From Pseudomonas putida (GTDB lineage: Bacteria > Pseudomonadota > Gammaproteobacteria > Pseudomonadales > Pseudomonadaceae), in NCBI GenBank assembly GCA_029953615.1, contig CP124529.1:4676494-4740493 (forward strand): a stretch of 64,000 nucleotides of DNA, read 5' to 3'. A program made the position numbers and the translations under genes. Below are positions 1-9,378 of the stretch, piece by piece. Below the pieces are notes generated by a model, which made no database searches, had not been told where the DNA came from, and saw nothing but the letters and a program-made list of their open reading frames with translations. How positions within the stretch are numbered: the stretch's first letter is position 1; every line of letters starts with the position of its first letter.

Positions 1-1
1 C

Positions 2-1357
<1,356 letters not shown>

Positions 1358-1372
1358 AGGTTTAGGCTGCCA

Positions 1373-1480
1373 GTACCGGCCTCTTCGCGGGCTTGCCCGC
1401 TCCCACAGGGATACCACTGTGCCTGAGGGCAGTGAGTTACCTGTGGGAGCGGGCAAGCCCGCGAAGAGGCCGGCACAGGC
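1373..1480. repeat. REP pair (P. putida type, GCGGGC family)
   Basis: Two inverted copies of a sequence built around GCGGGCTTGCCCGCTCCCACAG are separated by a short spacer, so the locus can form one long imperfect hairpin. It lies between the convergent ends of the MFS gene and the next gene. This matches the known preference of these elements for 3' ends, where they may act as mRNA-end or gyrase-binding structures. Confidence 0.85.
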
Positions 1481-1486
1481 ACCCAA

Positions 1487-2056
1487 TCAGTCAAAGTAGC
1501 CACGCAACCCAAAGGCATACCCGGTATCCACCCCGGCAGCCTCGCCCCGGCTCCAGCGCTTCTTCAACACGAACTCGAATGCCGGCTCGTACAGCCCGTC
1601 CCGCACCAGCGCACCCGCCAGCACCTCGACGTCATACCAACCATTGTCCAGCTCGATGATCGGCCGCCCCGGCACCTGGTAGCGCGCCATCAGGTCACCC
1701 AATGTCTTGGGCGTGAAGTGCTGCAGGATGCGCCAGGTGTACAGCATCAGCGCGCCGTGCTCGACCTGCAGCACATAGCCATTGCGGCGGTGCTTGAGGC
1801 GGCTGCCGGGTTCGCACAGGGCCGGAGTGTGGCTGTCCAGGGTGAACAGGATGCGGTAGGGCAGGTTGTCGACCCCGGCCAGCGGCAGCACGATACCTTC
1901 GCGCACGGCCTGGTCGCCGCTGTCGCCGTGGGTGAACGCATGGGCCAGGTCGTCGGGCAGTTCATGTTGTTGCTTGAAGCGTTCGAGCAGCTGGATATCG
2001 CCGAGCAGAAAGTAGTCGACCAGGTCGTTGAGCACTTCGCTGAATTCGTGGCGCAT
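1487..2056 (-). CDS. Conserved hypothetical protein
   Basis: A 189-residue soluble protein with no signal peptide, no membrane segment and no catalytic motif that I recognise. It is acidic, with an evenly mixed composition and codon use like its neighbours, so it is probably a real cytoplasmic protein. It stands alone on the minus strand, facing the MFS gene across a REP pair and divergent from the hemolysin-family gene. I cannot assign a function. Confidence 0.7.
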   Translation of the reverse strand: MRHEFSEVLNDLVDYFLLGDIQLLERFKQQHELPDDLAHAFTHGDSGDQAVREGIVLPLAGVDNLPYRILFTLDSHTPALCEPGSRLKHRRNGYVLQVEHGALMLYTWRILQHFTPKTLGDLMARYQVPGRPIIELDNGWYDVEVLAGALVRDGLYEPAFEFVLKKRWSRGEAAGVDTGYAFGLRGYFD

Positions 2057-2168
2057 CTGTTTTCCTTGTTGGTGCGCAATGAGGGCAAGGGCAAATGTAG
2101 CACTTCAGATTGGCTTCAGATTGCCCCCTGATACTGGCCCCGACACCTTACTTGAGAGGGGGACAGTC

Positions 2169-2848
2169 ATGACTCAGGCAGACAGCTCCAGCCTGTTTCC
2201 ACTGGCTATCGGCAACCACGGCGATCGCCTTGCCCACATGACGCTGAAACACCCCGGGGAGCCGGGGCGCGACGAGCTGGAGCAGTTCATTCACGCCCGT
2301 TTTGCCTGCGCGCACCACGCCGACGTGCAGCACTACCTGCCCGAACTGCTCGGCCTGCATGACAGCCACGGGCGCCTGATGGCCGCCGTTGGCGTACGCC
2401 TGGCCAGCAGTGGCCCGACCTTCATCGAGCGTTACCTGGATGAGCCGCTGGAAGTGGCCGTGACCCGGCTGGCGGGCAGCCCGGCAAGCCGTGCGCGCAG
2501 TTGGTCGAAGTGGGCAATCTGGCCGCGCTCAGCGCCGGCAGCGCGCGGATCATGATCATTGCCGTGACCTGGTTGCTGGCCGCCCGCGGCTTGCAGTGGG
2601 TGGCGTTCACCGGGGCCGCGACCCTGGTTAACAGCTTTCATCGCCTGGGCCTGGTGCCCACGGCGCTGGCTGTGGCCGACCCTGGTCGGCTGAACGGCGA
2701 CGCCGACAGTTGGGGCAGTTACTACGCGCAGCACCCGCAAGTGTTCGTCGGCAACATCGGCTATGGCCATGAGGCCCTGGCCCGCGGCGGAGTATTCGAC
2801 CGACTGGGATTGCCCGCGAGCGTGCAGGAGGCTGGCCATGCCGCATGA
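2169..2848 (+). pseudogene. Thermostable-hemolysin-family protein, frameshifted
   Basis: The first frame starts at ATG 2169 behind GAGAGGGGG and gives about 110 residues matching the start of the T_hemolysin family (PF12261, GNAT-like fold). The family motif then continues in another frame as LVEVGNLAALSAG and runs to the stop at 2848. Removing one GC pair from the GCGCGC tract near 2493-2498 restores a single frame (..SRAQLVEVGNLAA..) of about 225 residues. The stop overlaps the start of the adenylate-forming gene by 11 bases, so it heads the operon. Family members sit beside acyl-activating enzymes, and a lipid acyl-transfer role is plausible but unproven. It is either a recent slippage mutation or a sequencing error. 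Confidence 0.75.
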
Positions 2849-4298
2849 ATGCCAGCTGTTCAGGGAGGTGCTGCAACTGCATGCGCGCCACCGGGGGGCG
2901 CAACCGGCGTTGCTGGGCCTTGGCGGGCCATTCACCTATCAACAGTTGCTGGACGAGGTCGAGCAACGTCGGGCCTGGTTGAGCGCGCAGCCACCGGGCA
3001 CCTTCGCCCTGGCCCTGGAGAACGGCCCCGAGGCGCTGTTCTGGGACCTGGCGGCGCTGTTCGCGGCGCGCCCCATCGTCATACTGCCGGCATTCTTCAG
3101 CAGCGCCCAGCGCCGCCACTGCCTGGCACAGAGCGGGGCAATGCTGGCGCTGGCCGATGAAGCCTTCGCTGACGACTTGCATGCCTGCGGCTTCAGTGCC
3201 GGCGAGCGTTTCTGGAGCCGCCAGCCGCCAGCGGGCGCGCCCTTGCCAGCGGGGACCGCGAAAATTACCTACACCTCCGGCAGCACCGGAGCACCCAAGG
3301 GCGTGTGCCTGAGCGCCGAAGCCATGCTGCGGGTAGCGCGTGAGCTGGAGGCCGCCAGCCGGCCTACGGCGCCGGGCAAATACCTGGCGGTATTGCCTCT
3401 GGCGGTGCTGCTGGAAAACCTGGGCCTGTACGCGGCCCTGCTGGCCGGGGCAAGCATCGCCCTTTACCCGCAGGCACAGCTGGGTTTTCGCGGTGCCAGC
3501 CAGGTCGACTTCAGGCAACTGCTGGGCGCCATCGCCTTGAGTGGTGCCGAGAGCCTGATCCTGGTGCCACAGCTGCTGCTCGGCCTGGTCACGGCCATCG
3601 AGCGTGGCCTGATGCGGGTAGGCCCGTTGCGCTTCGTGGCGGTAGGCGGGGCACGCGTGGCGCCTAGCCTGCTGGCCCGCGCCGAGGCAGTCGGGCTACC
3701 CGTGTTCGAAGGTTACGGCTTGTCCGAATGTGCCTCGGTGGTGTGCCTCAACCGCCCCGGGGGCCGGCGCCCGGGCAGTGTCGGGCGGCCGCTGCCGCAT
3801 GTGCAGGTGCGCATTGCCGAAGATGGCGAAGTGCAGGTGGCCGGCTCGGCGTTGCTCGGCTACCTGGGCGAACCACCGTTCAGCGAACTGTGGCTGTCGA
3901 CCGGTGACCTGGGCCATTTCGACAGCGATGGCTTCCTGTACCTGGCCGGGCGCAAGAAGCACCAGTACAGCACCAGCTTCGGGCGCAACGTCAACCCTGA
4001 ATGGGTCGAGGCCGAACTGACCCAGGGCGGGGTGATCGCCCAGGCGTTCGTCCACGGCGAAGGTCTGGCACACAACCTGGCGCTGATCTGGCCGCTGGAC
4101 CCCCAGGCTGACGACCATACCCTCGAACGGGCCATCCGCCAGGCCAATGCCGGCCTGCCGGACTATGCCCGGGTGCATGCCTGGCGGCGCCTGCCCGAGC
4201 CTTTGAGTGCCGCCGGGCAAACCCTGACCGCCAACGGCCGGCCACGCCGCGAACAGATCCTGCGGTGTTACCACTCCCTGTTATCCGACCTTCAATGA
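2838..4298 (+). CDS. ANL-superfamily adenylate-forming enzyme (acyl-CoA synthetase-like)
   Basis: A 486-residue protein that should activate a carboxylic acid with ATP. Residues 145-155 are the phosphate-binding loop (YTSGSTGAPKG). Later come EGYGLSE and LSTGDLG, the usual A5 and A7/A8 motifs, then a hinge and a GRNVNPEWVE segment. The C-terminal A10 motif reads LTANGRPRRE: the lysine that normally follows NG is an arginine. The C-terminal domain is short. ATG 2838 is chosen because it overlaps the preceding gene by 11 bases and gives a normal N-terminus. It probably supplies an acyl-adenylate or acyl-CoA to the oxygenase-like and dehydrogenase genes downstream. The substrate is unknown. Confidence 0.85.
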   Translation: MPHECQLFREVLQLHARHRGAQPALLGLGGPFTYQQLLDEVEQRRAWLSAQPPGTFALALENGPEALFWDLAALFAARPIVILPAFFSSAQRRHCLAQSGAMLALADEAFADDLHACGFSAGERFWSRQPPAGAPLPAGTAKITYTSGSTGAPKGVCLSAEAMLRVARELEAASRPTAPGKYLAVLPLAVLLENLGLYAALLAGASIALYPQAQLGFRGASQVDFRQLLGAIALSGAESLILVPQLLLGLVTAIERGLMRVGPLRFVAVGGARVAPSLLARAEAVGLPVFEGYGLSECASVVCLNRPGGRRPGSVGRPLPHVQVRIAEDGEVQVAGSALLGYLGEPPFSELWLSTGDLGHFDSDGFLYLAGRKKHQYSTSFGRNVNPEWVEAELTQGGVIAQAFVHGEGLAHNLALIWPLDPQADDHTLERAIRQANAGLPDYARVHAWRRLPEPLSAAGQTLTANGRPRREQILRCYHSLLSDLQ

Positions 4299-4313
4299 TC
4301 TACGAGGTTTGCC

Positions 4314-4994
4314 ATGCTTTTCTTCGACATGCTGCAGCAGGAAACCGCCGACGAGCGTACGGCATTGTTCAGTGTCCCGGTCATCCGCGACGCGCTGGCC
4401 GGCAAAGCCAGCCTCGAGGCCTATGTGGCCTTTCTCACCCAGGCCTATCACCACGTGCGGCACACCGTACCATTGATGATGGCCTGCGGGGCCCGTTTGC
4501 CGGCGCGGCTCGAGTGGCTGCGCGGCGCAGTGTGCGAATACATCGAGGAGGAATACGGCCATGAGCGCTGGATTCTCGATGACATCGCCACCTGCGGTGG
4601 CGACCCGCATCAGGTTGCGGCCGGCCGGCCGGCATTGCCCATCGAGCTGATGGTGGCATTTCTCTACGACCAGATTGCCCGTGGCAACCCGGTCGGGCTG
4701 TTCGGCATGGTCAACGTGCTCGAAGGCACCAGCATTGCCTTGGCCACCCAGGCCGCCGGTACCCTGCAGAGCAGCCTCGGCCTGCCGGACCAGGCGTTCA
4801 GCTACCTGAGTTCCCATGGCGCCCTGGACCAGGACCACATGGCCACCTACCGTGGGCTGATGAATCGCCTGGAACAGCCCGAGGACCAGCAGGCGGTAAT
4901 CCACGCTGCCAAAGTGGTGTATCGCCTGTATACCGCCATGTTCGAAGGCCTGCCGCGTTCCGCACAGCAGGAGGTACAGCATGCGCTTGCCTGA
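4314..4994 (+). CDS. TenA/heme-oxygenase-like diiron protein (HDO superfamily)
   Basis: A 226-residue all-helical protein of the TenA/haem-oxygenase-2 type. It carries the full metal-ligand pattern of heme-oxygenase-like diiron oxidases: E76 x6 H83, E137, then H168 xxx D172 xx H175. This spacing is almost the same as in chlamydial CADD and follows the H-x3-D-x2-H rule of SznF-type enzymes. Members perform unusual oxidations such as fatty acid to 1-alkene (UndA), N-oxygenation and C-C cleavage. The sequence is not close to UndA. It overlaps the following dehydrogenase by 14 bases and follows the adenylate-forming enzyme by 15, so the three probably share a pathway. Chemistry and substrate are unknown. 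Confidence 0.82.
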   Translation: MLFFDMLQQETADERTALFSVPVIRDALAGKASLEAYVAFLTQAYHHVRHTVPLMMACGARLPARLEWLRGAVCEYIEEEYGHERWILDDIATCGGDPHQVAAGRPALPIELMVAFLYDQIARGNPVGLFGMVNVLEGTSIALATQAAGTLQSSLGLPDQAFSYLSSHGALDQDHMATYRGLMNRLEQPEDQQAVIHAAKVVYRLYTAMFEGLPRSAQQEVQHALA

Positions 4995-5787
4995 TTGCGT
5001 GGCGTTGCTCACCGGCGCCAGCGGCGGCATCGGCCTGGAGCTGGCGGCCCAGTTGTGCAGCGCCGGTGCCCGCGTACTGGCGGTCAGCCGGCAGCAGGGC
5101 GGGCTGACCGAACTGATGGCGCGCTACCCCGGGCAACTGCGCTGGCAGCAGGCCGACCTGCGCTGCGCCGAAGGGCGCCGTGAAGTGCTGGAAGCGGCGC
5201 GGGCGATGGGCAGTTTTAACCTGTTGATCAACGCCGCCGGGGTCAACCGCTTCGCGTTACTCGAACAGCTGGACGAGGCCGCCCTGGACGAGTTGTTCGA
5301 CCTCAACATCAAGGCCGCCGTGCAGCTCACCCGCCTGTGCCTGCCGCTGCTGCGCGCGCAGCCCAATGCACTGGTGGTGAACGTGGGGTCGATCTATGGC
5401 TCGATCGGTTACCCGGGCTATGCCACCTACTGCGCCAGCAAGTTTGCCTTGCGCGGGTTCTCCGAGGCATTGCGCCGCGAGCTTGCCGATACCTCGGTGA
5501 ACGTGCTGTATGCCGCACCGCGCACCACCCGCACGACGATGAACAGTAGCGCCGCGCAGGCCCTGAACCAGGCGTTGAAGGTAGGCGTCGATGACCCGCG
5601 GGATGTTGCGCGGGCAGTGCTCGATGCAGTACAGGCCGAGCGTAGCGAACTGTACCTGGGCTGGCCGGAAAAACTCTTCGTGCGCCTTAACGGCATGCTG
5701 CCGGGCGTGGTCGATCGCGCCCTGCGCAAGCAACTGCCGCTGATCCGTCGCTACAGCACCTGGCACAGCAAGGAGTCGAGCAAATGA
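4981..5787 (+). CDS. Short-chain dehydrogenase/reductase (SDR)
   Basis: A 268-residue classical SDR with the cofactor motif TGASGGIG at residues 11-18, NAAG near 79, and a catalytic triad S137, Y150 and K154 (YCASK). It should be an NAD(P)-dependent reductase or dehydrogenase. The basic C-terminal tail (RKQLPLIRRY) resembles SDRs acting on lipid-like substrates, but that is only a hint. It overlaps the diiron gene by 14 bases and the TPR-like gene by 4, which indicates translational coupling. In this setting it would reduce or oxidise the product of the upstream activation and oxidation steps. Confidence 0.88.
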   Translation: MRLPDCVALLTGASGGIGLELAAQLCSAGARVLAVSRQQGGLTELMARYPGQLRWQQADLRCAEGRREVLEAARAMGSFNLLINAAGVNRFALLEQLDEAALDELFDLNIKAAVQLTRLCLPLLRAQPNALVVNVGSIYGSIGYPGYATYCASKFALRGFSEALRRELADTSVNVLYAAPRTTRTTMNSSAAQALNQALKVGVDDPRDVARAVLDAVQAERSELYLGWPEKLFVRLNGMLPGVVDRALRKQLPLIRRYSTWHSKESSK

Positions 5788-6425
5788 AACGTCTGATACT
5801 GGCCAGCCTGCTGGCCATCGCCCCGTTCAGCTGGGCCCTCGACCAGAACGGTACCCAGCAACTCAACGCAATCCAGCAGCGCTGGGCAGTGATTCGCTAC
5901 AACCTGCCCGAGGCGCAGCGTGCCGGGGCGTTCGAGGCCTTGGCGGTACAGTCGGCGGCGCTGGTGCACCAGCAACCGGGTTCGGCAGAGCTGTTGATCT
6001 GGGACGGCATCGTCAACAGCAGCTGGGCCGGTGCCACCGGCGGGTTGGGCGCGCTGGGCAAGGTGAAGGCCGCTCGCGCCAGCCTGGAAAAGGCCCTGGC
6101 CATGGACCCCAAGGCCCTGCAGGGCTCGGCCTACACCAGCCTGGGCGCGCTGTACGACCAGGTCCCCGGCTGGCCGTTGAGCTTCGGCGACCAGGCCAAG
6201 GCCGAGGCCATGCTGCGCCAGGCGCTGGCGATCAACCCCGACGGTATCGACAGCAACTACTTCTGGGCTGACCACCTGTACCGGCAAAACCGCTACGACG
6301 AAGCCCGCGCGGCCCTGCAAAAGGCGTTGCAGGCACCGCCCCGGCCCGGGAGAGAGCTGGCCGACCAGGGCCGGCGTGGTGAAATCGATGCTTTACTCAA
6401 AGCGATCAAGGAAAAACAGGATTAA
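5784..6425 (+). CDS. Exported TPR-like protein
   Basis: A 213-residue protein with a clear Sec signal (MKRLILASLLAIAPFSWA, cleavage expected after residue 19) and no lipobox, so it is likely periplasmic. The mature part holds TPR-like helical pairs, for example KARASLEKALAMDP at about 97-110 and AEAMLRQALAINPDGIDS further on. TPR domains bind protein partners. The ATGA overlap with the SDR gene and the two-base gap to the response regulator place it in the middle of the operon. It may be an accessory for the sensor or for product export, but its partner is unknown. Confidence 0.75.
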   Translation: MKRLILASLLAIAPFSWALDQNGTQQLNAIQQRWAVIRYNLPEAQRAGAFEALAVQSAALVHQQPGSAELLIWDGIVNSSWAGATGGLGALGKVKAARASLEKALAMDPKALQGSAYTSLGALYDQVPGWPLSFGDQAKAEAMLRQALAINPDGIDSNYFWADHLYRQNRYDEARAALQKALQAPPRPGRELADQGRRGEIDALLKAIKEKQD

Positions 6426-6427
6426 GC

Positions 6428-7090
6428 ATGCGCCTGCTGCTGGTAGAAGACGACGCCGCGTTGGGGGAGGGGATCTGTGACGGCCTGCGCCGCGAGGGCT
6501 ATACCCTCGACTGGTTGCAGGATGGCGCCAGCGCCTTGCATGCCCTGTGTCACGAGGAATTCGACCTGGCCATCCTCGACCTGGGCTTGCCGCGCCTGGA
6601 TGGCATCGAGCTGTTGCGGCGCCTGCGTGCAGCCGGGAAGAGCCTGCCGGTGCTGGTGCTGACCGCCCGCGATGCGACAGAGGACCGTATCGTCGGGCTG
6701 GATGCCGGCGCCGACGACTACCTGGTAAAACCCTTCGACCTCAACGAACTCAAGGCCCGCCTGCGGGCCTTGCTGCGACGCAGTAGCGGCCGCGCCCGGG
6801 TGCTGATAGAGCATGCCGGGGTATGCCTGGACCCGGTCAGCCAGCAGGTGCACTACCGGGGCCAGCCGGTGGTGCTCACGCCCAAGGAATACCTGTTGCT
6901 GCACGAATTGCTGGCCCAGCCGGGCAAGGTGTTCACGCGCGAACGCTTGACCCAGTTGCTGTATGGCTGGGATGAAGAGCCGGAGAGCAATACCCTGGAA
7001 GTGAACATCTACCAGCTGCGCAAGAAGCTGTTCAACGGCCTGATCCGCACCGTGCGCGGGATCGGCTACCTGGTGGAAGGCAAGGCATGA
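6428..7090 (+). CDS. OmpR/PhoB-family response regulator
   Basis: A 220-residue response regulator. The receiver domain has the acidic pair E7/D8/D9, the phosphorylation site D51 (ILDLGLP), TA at 79-80 and K101. The C-terminal winged helix has the usual PKEYLLL start and ends in IRTVRGIGYLV. It is closest in style to the QseB/PmrA subgroup. The stop overlaps the kinase start by 4 bases, so the two form a cognate pair. As it is co-transcribed with the enzyme genes, it probably controls the cluster. No binding site can be named from sequence alone. Confidence 0.93.
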   Translation: MRLLLVEDDAALGEGICDGLRREGYTLDWLQDGASALHALCHEEFDLAILDLGLPRLDGIELLRRLRAAGKSLPVLVLTARDATEDRIVGLDAGADDYLVKPFDLNELKARLRALLRRSSGRARVLIEHAGVCLDPVSQQVHYRGQPVVLTPKEYLLLHELLAQPGKVFTRERLTQLLYGWDEEPESNTLEVNIYQLRKKLFNGLIRTVRGIGYLVEGKA

Positions 7091-8454
7091 GTTCGTTGCG
7101 CCAACGCACCTTGTGGCGGGTGATGCTGCTGTTGCTGGTCGGCAGCGGGTTGCTGGCGCTGTACAACTACCACGACAGCCGTCATGAAATTAACGAAGTG
7201 TACGACGCCCACCTGGCACAGAACGCCCGGCTGCTGCAGGGCATAATGAGCCTGCCGGTGCAGGAGCAGAGCCGTGACGAGTTGTACCGCGCCTTCGACG
7301 AGGCCTTGAGCAAGGCCGGGCACCACAAGGTGGGGCACCGCTACGAAAGCAAGCTGGCCTTCCAGGTATGGGCCGACGACGGCGGGCTGCTGGTACACAC
7401 GCCCAGCGCCCCGCAGCTGGGGCAGGCGCCGCGGGTGCCGGGTTTTGCCGACGTGGTGGTGGAAGGGCGCCGTTGGCGCAGTTTTGTCTTGCCGGTGCCG
7501 GAAAAACACTGGGTGATCTGGGTGGGCGAGCGCAACGACGTGCGTGATGACCTGATCGAACGCATCGTGCAGCACACGCTGTTGCCATTCCTGTTCGGCA
7601 GCCTGGCCCTGGCCTTGCTGGTGTGGGCGGCCATTGGCTGGGGGCTGCGGCCGCTGCAGAACATGGCCAGGGTGATCCGCGCCCGCCACGCCGAGTCGCT
7701 CGAGCCTTTGCAGCTGGTGCCGTTGCCCAAGGAGCTGGAACCGATGCAGGCGGCGATCAACCGCTTGCTCGGGCAGATCGACGACCTTCTGCGCCGCGAA
7801 CACCGTTTCATCGCCGACGCTGCCCACGAGATGCGCACGCCCTTGGCCATCCTGCGTCTGCATGCGCAAAACGCCCTGAATGCGGACAGCGCTGCCGAGC
7901 GGGACAAGGCCCTGCAGTTCCTGATGGGCGGCGTCGACCGCCTTGCCCGGGTGGTCAACCAGCTGTTGACCCTGGCCCGCCTGGAGCCGCGACCAGGCCG
8001 GCGTGACTGGCCGCGGGTGGACCTGGAGGGCGTGGTGGCCGAGACCCTGGCCGAGCTGACCCCCTGGATACTGGAGCGCGGGCTGGAGCCTTCGCTGGAC
8101 ATCGCCGCGGGCGACTACCATTTGCATACCGACGCTGGCGCGCTGGGAATTGCCTTGCAGAATCTGGTGGCCAATGCCGTGGATCATTCGCCAGCGGGGG
8201 GGAGGGTTGCCGTGACACTGCAGCGTGAAGGGCAAGCCCTGCTGATCAGCGTCGACGACGAGGGGCCGGGTATCGCCGAGGTCGACCAGCAGCGGGTGTT
8301 CGAGCGCTTCTACAGCAAGGGCTCGACCAATGGCGCCGGGCTGGGGTTGTCGATCGTCAGCACCATCATGACCCGCCTGGGTGGCAGCGTGCAGTTGCGC
8401 AACCAGACGCCACACGGACTGCGCGCGACCTTGCGCCTGCCCGTGGAGCCCTGA
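7087..8454 (+). CDS. Sensor histidine kinase, QseC/PmrB type
   Basis: A 455-residue membrane kinase. The first transmembrane helix lies at about 12-28, a periplasmic sensor of the 2CSK_N type follows to about 160, and the second helix is at about 163-183. A HAMP-like linker leads to the HisKA domain with phospho-accepting H247 (DAAHEMRTPLA). The ATP-binding domain shows N, DEGPGI and GAGLGLSIV motifs. It partners the response regulator just upstream. The ligand is unknown; its place in the operon suggests it senses a substrate or effect of that pathway. Confidence 0.92.
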   Translation: MSSLRQRTLWRVMLLLLVGSGLLALYNYHDSRHEINEVYDAHLAQNARLLQGIMSLPVQEQSRDELYRAFDEALSKAGHHKVGHRYESKLAFQVWADDGGLLVHTPSAPQLGQAPRVPGFADVVVEGRRWRSFVLPVPEKHWVIWVGERNDVRDDLIERIVQHTLLPFLFGSLALALLVWAAIGWGLRPLQNMARVIRARHAESLEPLQLVPLPKELEPMQAAINRLLGQIDDLLRREHRFIADAAHEMRTPLAILRLHAQNALNADSAAERDKALQFLMGGVDRLARVVNQLLTLARLEPRPGRRDWPRVDLEGVVAETLAELTPWILERGLEPSLDIAAGDYHLHTDAGALGIALQNLVANAVDHSPAGGRVAVTLQREGQALLISVDDEGPGIAEVDQQRVFERFYSKGSTNGAGLGLSIVSTIMTRLGGSVQLRNQTPHGLRATLRLPVEP

Positions 8455-8460
8455 ACGTTG

Positions 8461-8847
8461 CTAGTGTTTCTGGGCGATCTGGATCAGGTTGCCGCAAGTG
8501 TCATCGAACACCGCTACGGTGACTGGCCCCATGGCAGTAGGCGGTTGGGTGAACTGCACACCCGCCGCGCACAGCCGGGTATATTCTGCCTGGATGTCCC
8601 GCACACCGAACGAGGTGGCGGGGATGCCGTCCTGCTTGAGCGCGGCTTTGTAGACCTTGGCGGCCGGGTGCGCGTCGGGCTCGAGCAGCAGCTCGACGCC
8701 GTTGGGGTCGTTGGGGGAGGTGAGGGTGAGCCAGCGGTGTCGGCCCATGGGGATGTCGTGCTTGGGCTCGAAACCGAGTACGTAGTGGTAGAAAGCCAGG
8801 GCTTTGGCCTGGTCGTCGACGAGGATGCTGGTGACTATGATCTTCAT
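8461..8847 (-). CDS. VOC/glyoxalase-fold protein
   Basis: A 128-residue single VOC domain starting MKIIVTSILVDDQAKALAFY. It has the beta-alpha-beta layout and E/H candidates for metal binding (GVELLLEPD, NLIQIAQKH end). The ATG at 8847 is preferred over an upstream start at 8955 because the VOC domain begins exactly there. Members include glyoxalases, dioxygenases and antibiotic-binding proteins, and this short form is usually annotated only as a glyoxalase-like protein. It converges on the kinase gene with a six-base gap. Confidence 0.85.
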   Translation of the reverse strand: MKIIVTSILVDDQAKALAFYHYVLGFEPKHDIPMGRHRWLTLTSPNDPNGVELLLEPDAHPAAKVYKAALKQDGIPATSFGVRDIQAEYTRLCAAGVQFTQPPTAMGPVTVAVFDDTCGNLIQIAQKH

Positions 8848-9047
8848 GAACGCACACCGTATGCCTGGAGTCGTTGAGTACCAGTAAAGACAATCAGCGG
8901 CATTTGGCCAGGGCACCGGGTTCACTGAGAGCCCTGCAGCGCGATCCGACAGCATTTCTTTTCACGGTCAAAGTTCCAGATGGGTTGGTGGCAATGGGGG
9001 CTGTAGCGTTGATCGGGCAATACCACCCAATCCAAGGAGTGAACCCC

Positions 9048-9233
9048 ATGCAAGAAAAACCCGTTAACGAGCCAGACGACACTCTCGACCACGAACAGCT
9101 GGCAAATGCAGAACCGCAGGTAACGTTGTCCCGGCGCAAGCGCAGTGTACAGCCAGTAGTCGGCATGCCCTGCACGCCAGGGTACAAACTGATTGGTGAT
9201 GACTGTGTAATCGCCAATATCGATTTCGAGTGA
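9048..9233 (+). CDS. Small hypothetical protein, 61 aa
   Basis: A short protein from ATG 9048, preceded by AGGAG nine bases upstream, which makes this start better than the upstream ATG-less extension. The N-terminal half is acidic and polar. The C-terminal half holds a compact two-cysteine segment (MPCTPGYKLIGDDCVIANI). No domain is recognised. A run of nine G follows the stop. The good ribosome site and codon use suggest it is expressed. Confidence 0.55.
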   Translation: MQEKPVNEPDDTLDHEQLANAEPQVTLSRRKRSVQPVVGMPCTPGYKLIGDDCVIANIDFE

Positions 9234-9378
9234 AGCAAAGGGGGGGGGCGCACGGCGTCCCCTCGTAAAAACCTGCTCAAGCCATAGGTAAATCCTTCAT
9301 CACCCGGCCCCCACCCAGCCGCTGCCGAGGGTAAAGTGACAGGCATGATCCCAGCGCGCCCAGACCGGCGTCAGAGAG

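Noticed and set aside
2839..4298. Long N-terminal extension of the ANL enzyme from 2763
   Set aside because: It lies inside the hemolysin-family gene; the family N-terminus and overlap point to ATG 2838.
4314..4994. UndA (1-undecene synthase) or thiaminase TenA
   Set aside because: The fold and metal pattern are shared, but the sequence around the ligands does not follow UndA and the catalytic cysteine expected in TenA is not evident.
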